DNA from: Nocardia abscessus
Lineage (GTDB): Bacteria; Actinomycetota; Actinomycetes; Mycobacteriales; Mycobacteriaceae
DNA: 64,000 nt
Assembly: GCF_015477775.1 (NCBI RefSeq)
Contig: NZ_JADLQO010000002.1
Coordinates: forward strand, 992,001-1,056,000
Direction: 5' to 3'
In this document: positions 40,952 through 49,899 of the stretch, piece by piece
Numbering within the stretch: the stretch's first letter is position 1
Layout: each line of letters starts with the position of its first letter
Notes under the pieces: model-generated
Databases searched by the model: none
Told to the model about the DNA's origin: nothing
Seen by the model: only the letters and a program-made list of their open reading frames with translations
Translations under genes and position numbers: made by a program

Positions 40952-41688
40952 GCGCCCGCACCGCGCTGGTCACCGGCGGGTCACGCGGCATCGGCGCCGA
41001 GGTGGCGCGCCGCCTGGCCGGCGAGGGTTATCACCTGACCCTGGCGGCGCGCACGGCCGAGACCCTCGAGGAGACCGCGGCCCGCCTGCGCGACGAAACG
41101 GGAGCCGAGGTGCATCCGGTGGTCGCGCAGATGAACGACCTCGAGCAGGTGCGCGCCCTGGTGCGGGCACACGAGGACCGCTTCGGCGGAATGAACGCGC
41201 TGGTGCTGAGTGCGGGCACCGGCACGGCCGGGAACGTGGCCGATCTGGCCGCGAAAGCCTACGAGCGCATGCTGGACGTGAACTTCCGCGCGCCGCTCAC
41301 GCTGATCCAGGCCGCGCTTCCGCTGCTGCGCAAGAGCGCCGACGCCGACCGGGAGCGAGGCGCGAAGATCATCGCGCTCGCATCGATCACCGGCGTCGCC
41401 GGGGAGGCGGGCCTCGCCGCCTACGGCGCCACCAAAGCGGCGCTGATCTCGCTGTGCGAGACGGTCTCGCTGGAGGAATCCGGGAACGGCGTCAGTGCGA
41501 CCGCGGTGTCCCCCGGTTACGTCGACACCGACATGACCGCGTGGAAGCGCGACGTTCTCGACCGGTCCGCCATGCTCACCCCCGGCGATGTCGCCGAGAT
41601 GGTCCTGGCGATCACCCGGTTGTCCCGCAACGCGGTGGTGCCGAACATCGTGCTGTCGCGAGCCGGCGACCAGCTGTGGCGCGCCTGA
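40948..41688 (+). CDS. SDR-family oxidoreductase coupled to thiolase
   Basis: The 246-residue classical SDR has TGGSRGIG, catalytic Ser in ALASITGVAG and Tyr/Lys in YGATK, and the tail VDTDMTAWKRDVL. Translationally coupled to the thiolase (ATGA), suggesting a 3-hydroxyacyl- or ketoacyl-CoA interconversion in the same pathway. The cofactor loop ARTAE is consistent with NADP. Substrate unknown. Confidence 0.9.
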   Translation: MSARTALVTGGSRGIGAEVARRLAGEGYHLTLAARTAETLEETAARLRDETGAEVHPVVAQMNDLEQVRALVRAHEDRFGGMNALVLSAGTGTAGNVADLAAKAYERMLDVNFRAPLTLIQAALPLLRKSADADRERGAKIIALASITGVAGEAGLAAYGATKAALISLCETVSLEESGNGVSATAVSPGYVDTDMTAWKRDVLDRSAMLTPGDVAEMVLAITRLSRNAVVPNIVLSRAGDQLWRA

Positions 41689-41853
41689 ACACCGTTACCG
41701 GGTAGCGACCGATGTGGCGGTTCGGTCTCGCCAAAGCGCGCCGAATCGTCGTCCGGTGAATTCCGATTCGATTCGATCAATTCGATTCCGAATTGTCTAA
41801 TTCATCGCGCTGAGCACCGATATCAGATGTTCGATAGCAAAGCTGCAAAATAG

Positions 41854-41889
41854 CCCGGCGCCTACCGCATAAATGCGATAGGCGCCGGG
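41854..41889 (-). terminator. Terminator of the rpf gene
   Basis: A 17-bp stem with one mismatch (CCCGGCGCCTA... at 41854-41870 with ...TAGGCGCCGGG at 41873-41889), followed on the minus strand by a T-rich CTATTTTGC. It begins 8 bp after the rpf stop. Confidence 0.9.
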
Positions 41890-41897
41890 GTTGCGCA

Positions 41898-42908
<1,011 letters not shown>

Positions 42909-43373
42909 TTACTTCCCGTGCGCCCGCAACTGGTAGAGCCCCTCGGTTTCCGCGACGACCACGCCCGCGGTATCGGTGACCACGGCCCGCAAGGTGAAGT
43001 CGGATTTGCCGTTCGCCGCCGCCTCCGCGGTGATGCGCGCGATCTCCTCCTCCGACAGCGTCGCCTCCGCCCGCACGTCGGTCTTGGCCGGCTTGCGGAA
43101 GAAGATGTGCAGGTCCTTCACCAGCGGATAGAACGCCGAGTTGTCGAAGGTCGCCACCGCGATCGCGCCACCGAGGATCTCGGCCACGGTGAACAGCACG
43201 CCGGCGTACATCACGCCGAAGTGGTTGCCGTTGCCCTCGGCGGGCACCGAGGTCGCCGCGAAACCGCGCCGCACCTCCACCGCCTGGACACCCATCTTGT
43301 GCGCGATCGGGATGGTGAATTCCAAGGCCCCGTTGACGATGTCCTTGAACGGAGGAGTCTCGACGTCGCTCAT
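42909..43373 (-). CDS. Hotdog-fold protein (YiiD_C/DUF4442-like thioesterase)
   Basis: The 154-residue protein has a single hotdog domain with NGNHFGVMYAGVLFTVAEILGGAIAVA, where NxxGxxxxGxLxxxAE is characteristic of the DUF4442/YiiD_C group, and DLHIFFRKPAKTDVRAEATLS. It likely acts on a CoA or ACP thioester. It sits 145 bp downstream of the acyl-CoA dehydrogenase on the same strand. Confidence 0.85.
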   Translation of the reverse strand: MSDVETPPFKDIVNGALEFTIPIAHKMGVQAVEVRRGFAATSVPAEGNGNHFGVMYAGVLFTVAEILGGAIAVATFDNSAFYPLVKDLHIFFRKPAKTDVRAEATLSEEEIARITAEAAANGKSDFTLRAVVTDTAGVVVAETEGLYQLRAHGK

Positions 43374-43518
43374 CGCAATCGTCCCTTCACGCCGGAGGTG
43401 GCCAGCACCTCGTTGTCTCTGCCACGGCCACCTCGGTGGACCTCACCGAAGCGTAGGCCGTCGGATTCGCGCGCCGACAGAGTGTTGGCAGTTTGCCAAC
43501 ACTGTCGGCCGCAGGCGC

Positions 43519-44664
43519 TCAGAGGCTTCGGGCGATGATCTCCTTCATGATCTCGTTGGTGCCGCCGTAGATCTTCTGCACCCGGTTGTCGGTCCACATC
43601 CGCGAGATCGGGTATTCGGTCATGTAGCCGTATCCGCCGTGCAGCTGCAGGCATTCGTCGGCCACGGACGCGGCCCGGTCGGTGGTCCACCACTTGGCCA
43701 TGGCGACGGTCGGGATGTCCAGTTCACCCCGCAGATGCCGCACGATGCAGTCGTCCAGGAAGACCCGGGCCACCCTGGTCTCGGTGGCCACCTCGGCGAG
43801 CTTGAACTTGGTGTTCTGGAACGCGAACACCGGCTTGCCGAAGGCGTGGCGCTCCTTGGTGTAGCGCAGCGTCAGCTCGAGCGCGGCCTCCATCGCGGCC
43901 ACCGATCCCACGGCGATGATCAGCCGCTCCTGCGGGAGCTGCTGCATCAGCTGGATGAAACCCTGCCCCTCCTGGGTGCCGAGCAGGTTCGCCACCGGGA
44001 CCCGCACGTCCTCGAAGAACAGCTCGGAAGTGTCCTGCCCCTTCTGACCGACCTTGTCCAGCACCCGGCCGCGCCGGAAGCCGGGCCGGTCGGCTTCGAC
44101 CAGGATCAGCGAGATGCCGCTGGCGCCCGCGCTGGTGTCGGTCTTGGCGACGACGATGATGAGATCGGCCTGGCTGCCGTTGGTGATGAAGGTCTTCGAG
44201 CCGTTCACCACGTACTCGTCGCCGTCGCGGATCGCCTTGGTCTTGACGTTCTGCAGGTCCGACCCGGTGCCGGGCTCGGTCATGGCGATCGCGCCGACGA
44301 CCTCGCCGCTGGCCATCTTCGGCAGCCACTGCTGCTTCTGCTCCTCGGTGCCGTAGTGCAGCAGGTAGTGCGCGACGATGCCGCTGTGCAGGGTGGCGCC
44401 CCACGAGGTGTCGAACGCCTTGGCCTGTTCCTCGATGAGCACGGCCTCGTGCGCGAAGGTGCCGCCGCCACCGCCGTACTCCTCCGGGATCGACGCGCAC
44501 AGCAGGCCGAGCGCGCCCGCCTTGGTCCAGAAGTCGCGGTCGACGTGATGCTGCTCGATGAACTTGTCGATGTTCGGCGTCAACTCCTTCGCGAAGAACG
44601 AGCGGGCGAGCTCGCGCAGGGCGTCCAGGTCGTCGTCGAGCCAGGCGGACCGGTAGGTCGTCAT
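43519..44664 (-). CDS. Acyl-CoA dehydrogenase (FadE-type)
   Basis: The 381-residue flavoprotein has the family motifs: EEYGGGGGTFAHEAVLIEE, AIAMTEPGTGSDLQNVKT (FAD-binding), WTDNRVQKIYGGTNEIMKE with the catalytic-base Glu, and QLHGGYGYMTEYPISR. It dehydrogenates an acyl-CoA at alpha-beta, passing electrons to ETF. ATG 44664 follows AAGGAACC. Divergent from a TetR gene with two perfect palindromes in between, so repression by that protein is nearly certain. Confidence 0.95.
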   Translation of the reverse strand: MTTYRSAWLDDDLDALRELARSFFAKELTPNIDKFIEQHHVDRDFWTKAGALGLLCASIPEEYGGGGGTFAHEAVLIEEQAKAFDTSWGATLHSGIVAHYLLHYGTEEQKQQWLPKMASGEVVGAIAMTEPGTGSDLQNVKTKAIRDGDEYVVNGSKTFITNGSQADLIIVVAKTDTSAGASGISLILVEADRPGFRRGRVLDKVGQKGQDTSELFFEDVRVPVANLLGTQEGQGFIQLMQQLPQERLIIAVGSVAAMEAALELTLRYTKERHAFGKPVFAFQNTKFKLAEVATETRVARVFLDDCIVRHLRGELDIPTVAMAKWWTTDRAASVADECLQLHGGYGYMTEYPISRMWTDNRVQKIYGGTNEIMKEIIARSL

Positions 44665-44701
44665 CGGGGTTCCTTGCGAAAGTCTGATACCGACAGTTAC
44701 G

Positions 44702-44743
44702 GGTACAGTGTGTACCAATCGTCTGCCGGGTACAAGGTGTACC
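44702..44743. promoter_or_regulatory. Two perfect TetR-type operators (GGTACA-N3-TGTACC)
   Basis: Palindromes at 44702-44716 (spacer GTG) and 44729-44743 (spacer AGG) have identical 6-bp arms and lie 27 bp apart centre to centre between the divergent dehydrogenase and TetR genes. One almost certainly overlaps each promoter. Confidence 0.9.
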
Positions 44744-44775
44744 ACCGGATTGCCCGGACCGATACGCTGAGCGCC

Positions 44776-45447
44776 GTGGCACGACAACCCTGGGTGGACA
44801 CCGCCGACGCGCGGCGCTCCACCAGCACGAGGCCCGGCCGCGACGAGCGCCGCCGAGCCATCGTGCAAGCCGCGATCGCGGCGATCGAGGAGGACGGCCC
44901 GCACGCGCTGACCGGCCGGATCGCCGACCGCGCCGGATTGGCCAGAACCCACGTCTACCGGCACTTCGCCAGCAAGGAAGAGTTGGACCTGGCGGTGGCC
45001 CGGCACGCGCACCACGATCTGACCGAGCGGATCCGCGCGCGACTGGCCGTGCACGGCACGCCGCTGGACATCATTCGGGCGCCCTTGGCCCAGCACGTCC
45101 GGTGGGCCGCCGAGCATCCCAATCTCTATCGATTCCTGGTCGGACGCGACTATCGGCGCGGCCGCAACGAGCCGCGCGTCGGCGGGAGCGCCTTCGCCGC
45201 CGAGATCTCCGCGGCCGCGGCTCGCTACCTGCCGGAGTTCGGGGCCGACCCGCTGGCCGCCGATCGCGTGGTGGTCGCGCTGCTCGGCCTGGTCGACGCT
45301 TCGGTGCGGTGGTGGCTGGAGCACCACGACACCACCGAGGACGCCCTCGTCGATCGCCTCACCACCGAATGCTGGCTGCTCATCGACAACCGGCTCCGCG
45401 ATCTCGGCATCGCGATCGACCCACGAAAGCCCTTGCCGGGCAACTGA
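44776..45447 (+). CDS. TetR/AcrR-family regulator of the acyl-CoA dehydrogenase gene
   Basis: The 223-residue protein starts at GTG 44776 (VARQPWVDTADARRS). HTH: RRRAIVQAAIAAIEEDGPHALTGRIADRAGLARTHVYRHFASKEELDLAV with YRHF as recognition-helix end. The C-terminal domain has LGLVDASVRWWLEHHD, a TetR ligand-domain pattern. Its operators lie in the adjoining 110 bp. Ligand probably an acyl-CoA, by context. Confidence 0.9.
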   Translation: MARQPWVDTADARRSTSTRPGRDERRRAIVQAAIAAIEEDGPHALTGRIADRAGLARTHVYRHFASKEELDLAVARHAHHDLTERIRARLAVHGTPLDIIRAPLAQHVRWAAEHPNLYRFLVGRDYRRGRNEPRVGGSAFAAEISAAAARYLPEFGADPLAADRVVVALLGLVDASVRWWLEHHDTTEDALVDRLTTECWLLIDNRLRDLGIAIDPRKPLPGN

Positions 45448-45470
45448 TCAGCACATCCGGCGTGGCGGCA

Positions 45471-46037
45471 TCAGCGCGCGGCGGGAACCACTTCCCGCGT
45501 GATGGCGTGCACGAAATCGGGAAGATCACCGGGATTGCGCGAGGTGAGCAGTGTCCACCCGCCCTCGGTGGAGCGGACCGCCGGTTCGTCGACCCACGCG
45601 CCGCCGGCATTGTCGAGGTCGATCCGGAGCGAGAAGTACGAGGTCAGCGTCTTACCCGCCACCAGTCCGGCATTCACAAGCAGCCAGGGGCCGTGGCAGA
45701 TCGCGGCGATCGGCTTGCCCGCGCCCGCGAATTCCCTGGCCAGTTCGATCGCCCGGTCGGTGACCCGCAGCTTGTCCGCGTTCACCGTGCCGCCGGGCAC
45801 CACGAGCACGTCGAAGTCGTCCACGGAGACCTCGTGCAGCGACGTATCCGGTTGCACGAGCGCGTCTTTGTCCGTGTCGTGCCGGAAGGTCTGCACCTCT
45901 TCGCGCTTCGGCGCGGCATGGGTGACTCGCGCGCCCCGTTTACGCAATTCGTCGCGCGGCACCACCAGTTCGTCCCGCTCCACCCCGGTGTTCGAGGTGA
46001 TGATCAGGACCCGCGTCCCATCCAGCTGATCGGTCAT
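45471..46037 (-). CDS. DJ-1/PfpI family protein (class I glutamine amidotransferase-like)
   Basis: The 188-residue protein has TRVLIITSNTGVERDELVVP, DFDVLVVPGG and the nucleophile elbow AAICHGPWLLVNAG with Cys near 115, the family's reactive residue. Members act as deglycases, proteases or chaperones under stress. The C-terminal ITREVVPAAR is short. Start at the ATG 46037 preceded by AAAGGAGAGTC. It lies downstream of the MerR gene on the same strand. Confidence 0.9.
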   Translation of the reverse strand: MTDQLDGTRVLIITSNTGVERDELVVPRDELRKRGARVTHAAPKREEVQTFRHDTDKDALVQPDTSLHEVSVDDFDVLVVPGGTVNADKLRVTDRAIELAREFAGAGKPIAAICHGPWLLVNAGLVAGKTLTSYFSLRIDLDNAGGAWVDEPAVRSTEGGWTLLTSRNPGDLPDFVHAITREVVPAAR

Positions 46038-46097
46038 GAGCGACTCTCCTTTCGCCTCGGGTTGGTCCTGTTTCCGGCATGCCGCGCGCGGGCCGGA

Positions 46098-46757
46098 CTA
46101 AACCTCGCGGGGGCCACGCTCCGCGGCGTCGTCCGGCGGCAGCAGCGTGCTGGACAGATGTTCCTGCGCCAAGCGACGCAGCGCGGCGAGCAGGGTATCG
46201 CCCAGAATCGTTCCGACGATCGCGGTTTCGGTCATCCGCTCCACACCGGGCTCGGTGCGGACCAAGGCGATATCGGTGGCCGCGATGGCTTCGCTGGCGG
46301 CCGCGTAGTCGTCCATCGCGCCGACCACGTCGTCGTGGCCGAGCAGGCGCAGCGCGGCGCAGACGTCGACGAGGGTGCCACGCGCCGGGCTTTCGTCGTG
46401 GATGCGCCAGCCGCGCCGGTCCAGCAGTGCCGCGACGTCCTCGGCGGCGACCTCCCGCTGCTCGCCGCCCACCTGTGACCGACGCCCACCCAGCGCATAC
46501 TGCACACGTCCGAGTGAATCCCGGGCGGACAGGCTGCCGCTGTCGAGCGCGGCGAGCAGGTCCTTGGCCGCTTCGATGGACACGCCGCCGATATCGACCA
46601 GCGCCCGGATCAGCCGCAGCCTGCTGACGTGGGCGTCGTTGTATTCGGCCTGGTTGCGATGAGTTCGCACGCCGGAAGGCAGTAATCCCTCCCGCACGTA
46701 GTACTTGATCGTCGCGGCGGGGACGCCGCTGGCGCGGCTGAGTTCGGCGATCCGCAT
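46098..46757 (-). CDS. MerR-family regulator
   Basis: The 219-residue protein has the N-terminal MerR HTH and wing: MRIAELSRASGVPAATIKYYVREGLL, then RNQAEYNDAHVSRLRLIRALVDIGGVSIEAAKDLLAAL, followed by a long C-terminal region of some 140 residues without metal-binding Cys, so an organic ligand is more likely. It is transcribed away from the membrane operon at 46866, with palindromic sites between. Confidence 0.9.
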   Translation of the reverse strand: MRIAELSRASGVPAATIKYYVREGLLPSGVRTHRNQAEYNDAHVSRLRLIRALVDIGGVSIEAAKDLLAALDSGSLSARDSLGRVQYALGGRRSQVGGEQREVAAEDVAALLDRRGWRIHDESPARGTLVDVCAALRLLGHDDVVGAMDDYAAASEAIAATDIALVRTEPGVERMTETAIVGTILGDTLLAALRRLAQEHLSSTLLPPDDAAERGPREV

Positions 46758-46783
46758 CGGATTCCTCGGGCTCGGGCGGCATC

Positions 46784-46835
46784 TTGACAGTGGATAGTAC
46801 GACTATCCATACTTCGAATAGATAGTGCAACTATC
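46784..46835 (+). promoter_or_regulatory. MerR-type promoter with operator in the spacer, plus second operator
   Basis: TTGACA (46784-46789) is followed by the perfect palindrome TGGATAGT-ACG-ACTATCCA (46791-46809) and then ATACTT (46809-46814), giving the stretched 18-19-bp spacer with the operator inside it that marks MerR-activated promoters. A second GATAGT-GCA-ACTATC lies at 46821-46835, 28 bp further on. Confidence 0.85.
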
Positions 46836-46865
46836 GATACTTCTAGTTCCGAAAGGTCCAGCGCC

Positions 46866-47828
46866 GTGGCCACCCTCTTTCCGCGCTTCCCCGCCCTGTC
46901 CTGGCATCGCCCGCTGATGCTGCTCGCCGTCGCGATGGCGCTGCTGGTCGCCTGGTCGATCGGCGGCATGATCGTCGACGACCGCACCCTGACCGGACTG
47001 CCGATCTGGGCGAAGTCCGCCAAATTCGCCCTTTCCGTCCTGATCTACGCCGTGACCTGGGCCTGGCTGATCGCCCAGCTCACGCGCTGGCGGCGCATAG
47101 CCTGGTGGGCGGGCACGGTCGCGGCGCTCGGCCTGGCGCTCGAGCTGGTCGTCATCACCACCCAGATCGTGCGGGGCACGACCAGTCACTTCAATTTCAC
47201 GACGCCGTTGAACGCGGCGCTGTGGGAGATCATGGGTTCCTCGATCGTGGTGGTCTGGTTCGCCACCTTGATCGCGTCGGCCGCGTTGTTCGTCGACCCG
47301 GCCACCGACCCCGCCCGCAATGCCGCGATCCGCTCGGGCACCGTGCTGTCGCTCGCGGGCGCCGCGCTCGGAATGCTGATGGTGCAGGCAACGCCCGAAC
47401 AGCGCGTGGAGGGCGGCTCGATCAGCGGCGCTCACACCGTCGGGCTTCCCGACGGCGGACCCGGACTGCCCATCCTGGGTTGGAGTACGGCCGGAGGCGA
47501 TCTGCGCGTTCCGCATTTCATCGGAATGCATGCGCTGCAGGTGCTTCCGCTGCTGCTGCTCGCCCTCGAGTACGGGTCGCGACGGATTCCGGCCCTGCGG
47601 TCGGCGGCTGTCAGGCGACGGCTCGTCGTGATCGCCGCGGCGACCTACGCCGCGCTGCTCGCGGTGCTGACCTGGCAGGCGCTGCGCGGCCAGTCGGTGG
47701 TCCACCCCGACGCGGCGACCCTACTGGCCTTCGCCGCCGTCGCGCTCGGCGCAGCCGTTTCCACAGCGGCGGCAGTGCGGCCGAAAAACGTTGCGGTGTA
47801 CGAACTCCCGATCGGGGCGAGCCGATGA
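46866..47828 (+). CDS. Integral membrane protein of unknown function
   Basis: The 320-residue protein has about eight transmembrane segments: LLAVAMALLVAWSIGGMIV, FALSVLIYAVTWAWLIAQL and others. Two long outside loops contain GTTSHFNFTTPLNAALWEIMG and GDLRVPHFIGMHALQVLPLL with conserved-looking His residues (SHFNF, PHFIGMHALQ) that could bind haem or metal. I do not recognise a named family. The GTG at 46866 has AAAGG 10 nt upstream. First gene of a MerR-controlled operon. Confidence 0.8.
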   Translation: MATLFPRFPALSWHRPLMLLAVAMALLVAWSIGGMIVDDRTLTGLPIWAKSAKFALSVLIYAVTWAWLIAQLTRWRRIAWWAGTVAALGLALELVVITTQIVRGTTSHFNFTTPLNAALWEIMGSSIVVVWFATLIASAALFVDPATDPARNAAIRSGTVLSLAGAALGMLMVQATPEQRVEGGSISGAHTVGLPDGGPGLPILGWSTAGGDLRVPHFIGMHALQVLPLLLLALEYGSRRIPALRSAAVRRRLVVIAAATYAALLAVLTWQALRGQSVVHPDAATLLAFAAVALGAAVSTAAAVRPKNVAVYELPIGASR

Positions 47829-48271
47829 CGGAAGTGCTGTTCGACCTCACCTTCTGGTTCGCCGCGCCGTTCTGGGCACTGATGATCCTGGCGCCGCGGT
47901 GGCGGCGGACCGCGGCGATGGTCGCGTCACCGCTCATCTGCCTGCCGCCCCTGATCATCTACGCGGTGCTGATCGCGCCCGAGTTCGGCTCGTTCGCCGC
48001 GGCGCTCGTCGACCCAGAACTGTCAGGGCTGCGAGAAGTGCTCGGCCAGGAGTCCGGGGCCGCGGCGGCGTGGGCCCACTTCGTGGCCTTCGACCTGTTC
48101 CTCGGACGCTGGATCTATCAGGACAGCCGGGCGAGCGGCCGCTCACCACTGCTGATCAGCCCGCTGCTCGTGCTCACCATCCTGTTCGCGCCGATCGGCG
48201 TCCTGCTCTACCTGCTCGTCCGACTCACCACGAAACCGGCGCCCGACCGGGCCCTCGCCACGGAGGCATGA
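47825..48271 (+). CDS. ABA4-like (DUF4281) membrane protein
   Basis: The 148-residue protein has four hydrophobic segments and the ABA4-like motif AWAHFVAFDLFLGRWIYQDS, known from plant neoxanthin-synthesis ABA4 and bacterial homologues of unknown role. Starts at an ATG overlapping the preceding stop (ATGA). Confidence 0.88.
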   Translation: MTEVLFDLTFWFAAPFWALMILAPRWRRTAAMVASPLICLPPLIIYAVLIAPEFGSFAAALVDPELSGLREVLGQESGAAAAWAHFVAFDLFLGRWIYQDSRASGRSPLLISPLLVLTILFAPIGVLLYLLVRLTTKPAPDRALATEA

Positions 48272-48867
48272 TGGAAACCCTCATCGTTCTGCTGACCACC
48301 CTGTTGCTGCTGCGCACGGCAGGCGCGCTCGGCGCGCGCCGGTTCGATGCCTGGCCCACCTGCGGCGCCTACGCCCTCGGCGTAATGCTGATCATGACCG
48401 GCACAACGCATTTCCTTCCCGAGGCGTTCGCCGGGTCCCCCGCTCCGACCCATGCCGATTTCCTCCCGATGGTGCCGCCGTTCGTCCCGTTCCCCGGACT
48501 GATGATCTACCTGACGGGTCTGTTGGAACTGCTCGGCGCGGTGGGCCTGTTCCTGGCCAGAACGCGCCGGCCCGCGGGGCTCGGGCTCGCCGCCCTGTTC
48601 GTGGTGATGCTGCCCGCCAATATCTACGTGGCCGTCTCCGACGTCCCGTTCAACGGCGCGCCCGCGACACCGCTGTGGGCACGCATCCCGGAACAGGCGC
48701 TGTACATCGGCGTCGCCCTGTGGGCGGCCGGAGTCCTGCGGTTCCCACGACGAGACGGGCGAGACCTGGGCAGTCACGCGGACAGCACTCCGAACCACTG
48801 GGTGGCCTGCCCGGTCGACATGCCATACGGTATGGTATGTTCGGTCAGGACCGAGGAGGTCGGATGA
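48268..48867 (+). CDS. DoxX-like membrane protein
   Basis: About 199 residues with four transmembrane helices and the DoxX-like pattern GVMLIMTGTTHFLPEAFA, IYLTGLLELLGAVGLFLAR and FVVMLPANIYVA. GGAGG lies 4 nt before the second of two adjacent ATGs (48268, 48271). The last about 25 codons cross the promoter and operator of the next gene, and the stop overlaps its start (ATGA). Confidence 0.85.
   Translation: MMETLIVLLTTLLLLRTAGALGARRFDAWPTCGAYALGVMLIMTGTTHFLPEAFAGSPAPTHADFLPMVPPFVPFPGLMIYLTGLLELLGAVGLFLARTRRPAGLGLAALFVVMLPANIYVAVSDVPFNGAPATPLWARIPEQALYIGVALWAAGVLRFPRRDGRDLGSHADSTPNHWVACPVDMPYGMVCSVRTEEVG
48823..48835 (+). promoter_or_regulatory. Palindromic operator upstream of TetR gene, inside the DoxX-like gene
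   Basis: CCATAC-G-GTATGG is a perfect 6-bp-arm palindrome with a TATGGTATGT -10-like stretch beside it, 29 bp before the TetR start. Confidence 0.55.
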
Positions 48868-49409
48868 GCAAGCGGGATTGGCTCGACGCCGGGTTCGCGG
48901 TGCTGGCCGAGGACGGGGCACGGGCGCTCACCGTGGAGCGGTTGTGCGCCGACCTCGATCTGACGAAAGGGTCGTTCTACCACCACTTCCGGGGCCTGTC
49001 CGGCTACCGGACCGACCTGCTCGACCACTTCGAGACCGAGTACACCGGTCGCTACATCGCCGAAACCGAACAGCGCGACATCCCCGCGGCCGACAAGCTG
49101 GCCCTGCTGACGGAACTGGTGCTCGCGGGCCAGGACGCGGACAACGCGGTGGAAATCGCCATGCGCGCCTGGGCGACGCAAGACCCGCAGGTCAATCTGA
49201 TCCAGCAGCGCGTGGACCGGAGACGGGTCGAATATCTCGAGTCGCTGTTGCGCGACATCGCCGACAACGACGACGAGAGCCGGCTTCTGGCGCGCTTGCT
49301 CTACCTCGCACAGGTCGGCGCACAACAGGTCGTTCCTCCGCTGCCCACCGAGGACATCGCCGATATCTACGCCTTGGTGCTGCGGATGGCCATTCGGAAG
49401 GAGAACTGA
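48864..49409 (+). CDS. TetR/AcrR-family regulator
   Basis: The 181-residue protein has the HTH KRDWLDAGFAVLAEDGARALTVERLCADLDLTKGSFYHHFRG, with TKGSFYHHF at the recognition helix. GAGGAGG lies before the ATG at 48864. It is coupled to the upstream DoxX-like gene and by TGATG to the following gene. A palindrome just upstream suggests autoregulation independent of the upstream operon. Confidence 0.9.
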   Translation: MSKRDWLDAGFAVLAEDGARALTVERLCADLDLTKGSFYHHFRGLSGYRTDLLDHFETEYTGRYIAETEQRDIPAADKLALLTELVLAGQDADNAVEIAMRAWATQDPQVNLIQQRVDRRRVEYLESLLRDIADNDDESRLLARLLYLAQVGAQQVVPPLPTEDIADIYALVLRMAIRKEN

Positions 49410-49801
49410 TGCCCGCACTCGGCCCATGGGTACCCCGCCTCATCTTCGTCACGGCGGCAATTCATTTCGTGTACGCGTTCATCCAGCCCAACGACTGGTC
49501 CGGCATCGCGGCCGGAGGATTCCTCGCGACCGCGTCCGACACCACCGATCCCAGCTACTTCGCCCGCGACGCCAGCGTGTGGTTCATGATGTGCGGCATA
49601 GCGATGCTGTCCATCGGCGCCCTCACCCGCAACGCGCTCACCGCCACCGGCCGCGTCCCGGCCCACGTGGGCTGGTGCCTGATCGCGATCGGAATCCCCT
49701 TGACCCTCATCTATTTCCCGATCACCGGCGGCTGGTTGATGCTCGCCATCGGCGCAGTGGCACTGGCCGCCGCGTACCGTCCGGTGCAGCCGGGCCGGTA
49801 A
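49409..49801 (+). CDS. Small membrane protein (DUF6463-like)
   Basis: The 130-residue protein has four transmembrane segments and the pattern LIFVTAAIHFVYAFIQ, SVWFMMCGIAMLSIGALTR and GWCLIAIGIPLTLIYFPITGGW, as in DUF6463 proteins. Strong GGAAGGAG before the start; the ATG overlaps the TetR stop (TGATG), so it is probably controlled by that regulator. Confidence 0.82.
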   Translation: MPALGPWVPRLIFVTAAIHFVYAFIQPNDWSGIAAGGFLATASDTTDPSYFARDASVWFMMCGIAMLSIGALTRNALTATGRVPAHVGWCLIAIGIPLTLIYFPITGGWLMLAIGAVALAAAYRPVQPGR

Positions 49802-49820
49802 CGCTCGATCAGTTCGAGCG
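49802..49820 (+). terminator. Short hairpin after the small membrane protein gene
   Basis: CGCTCGA-N5-TCGAGCG is a perfect 7-bp stem starting at the base after the stop codon. There is no T run. Confidence 0.4.
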
Positions 49821-49899
49821 AAGCCCGGAACTCCCCCGCAGCAACCGAATTCGCGTCGACGGCCGGAGTACGGCGCCCCGGGGTGGGTACAACGGAATA

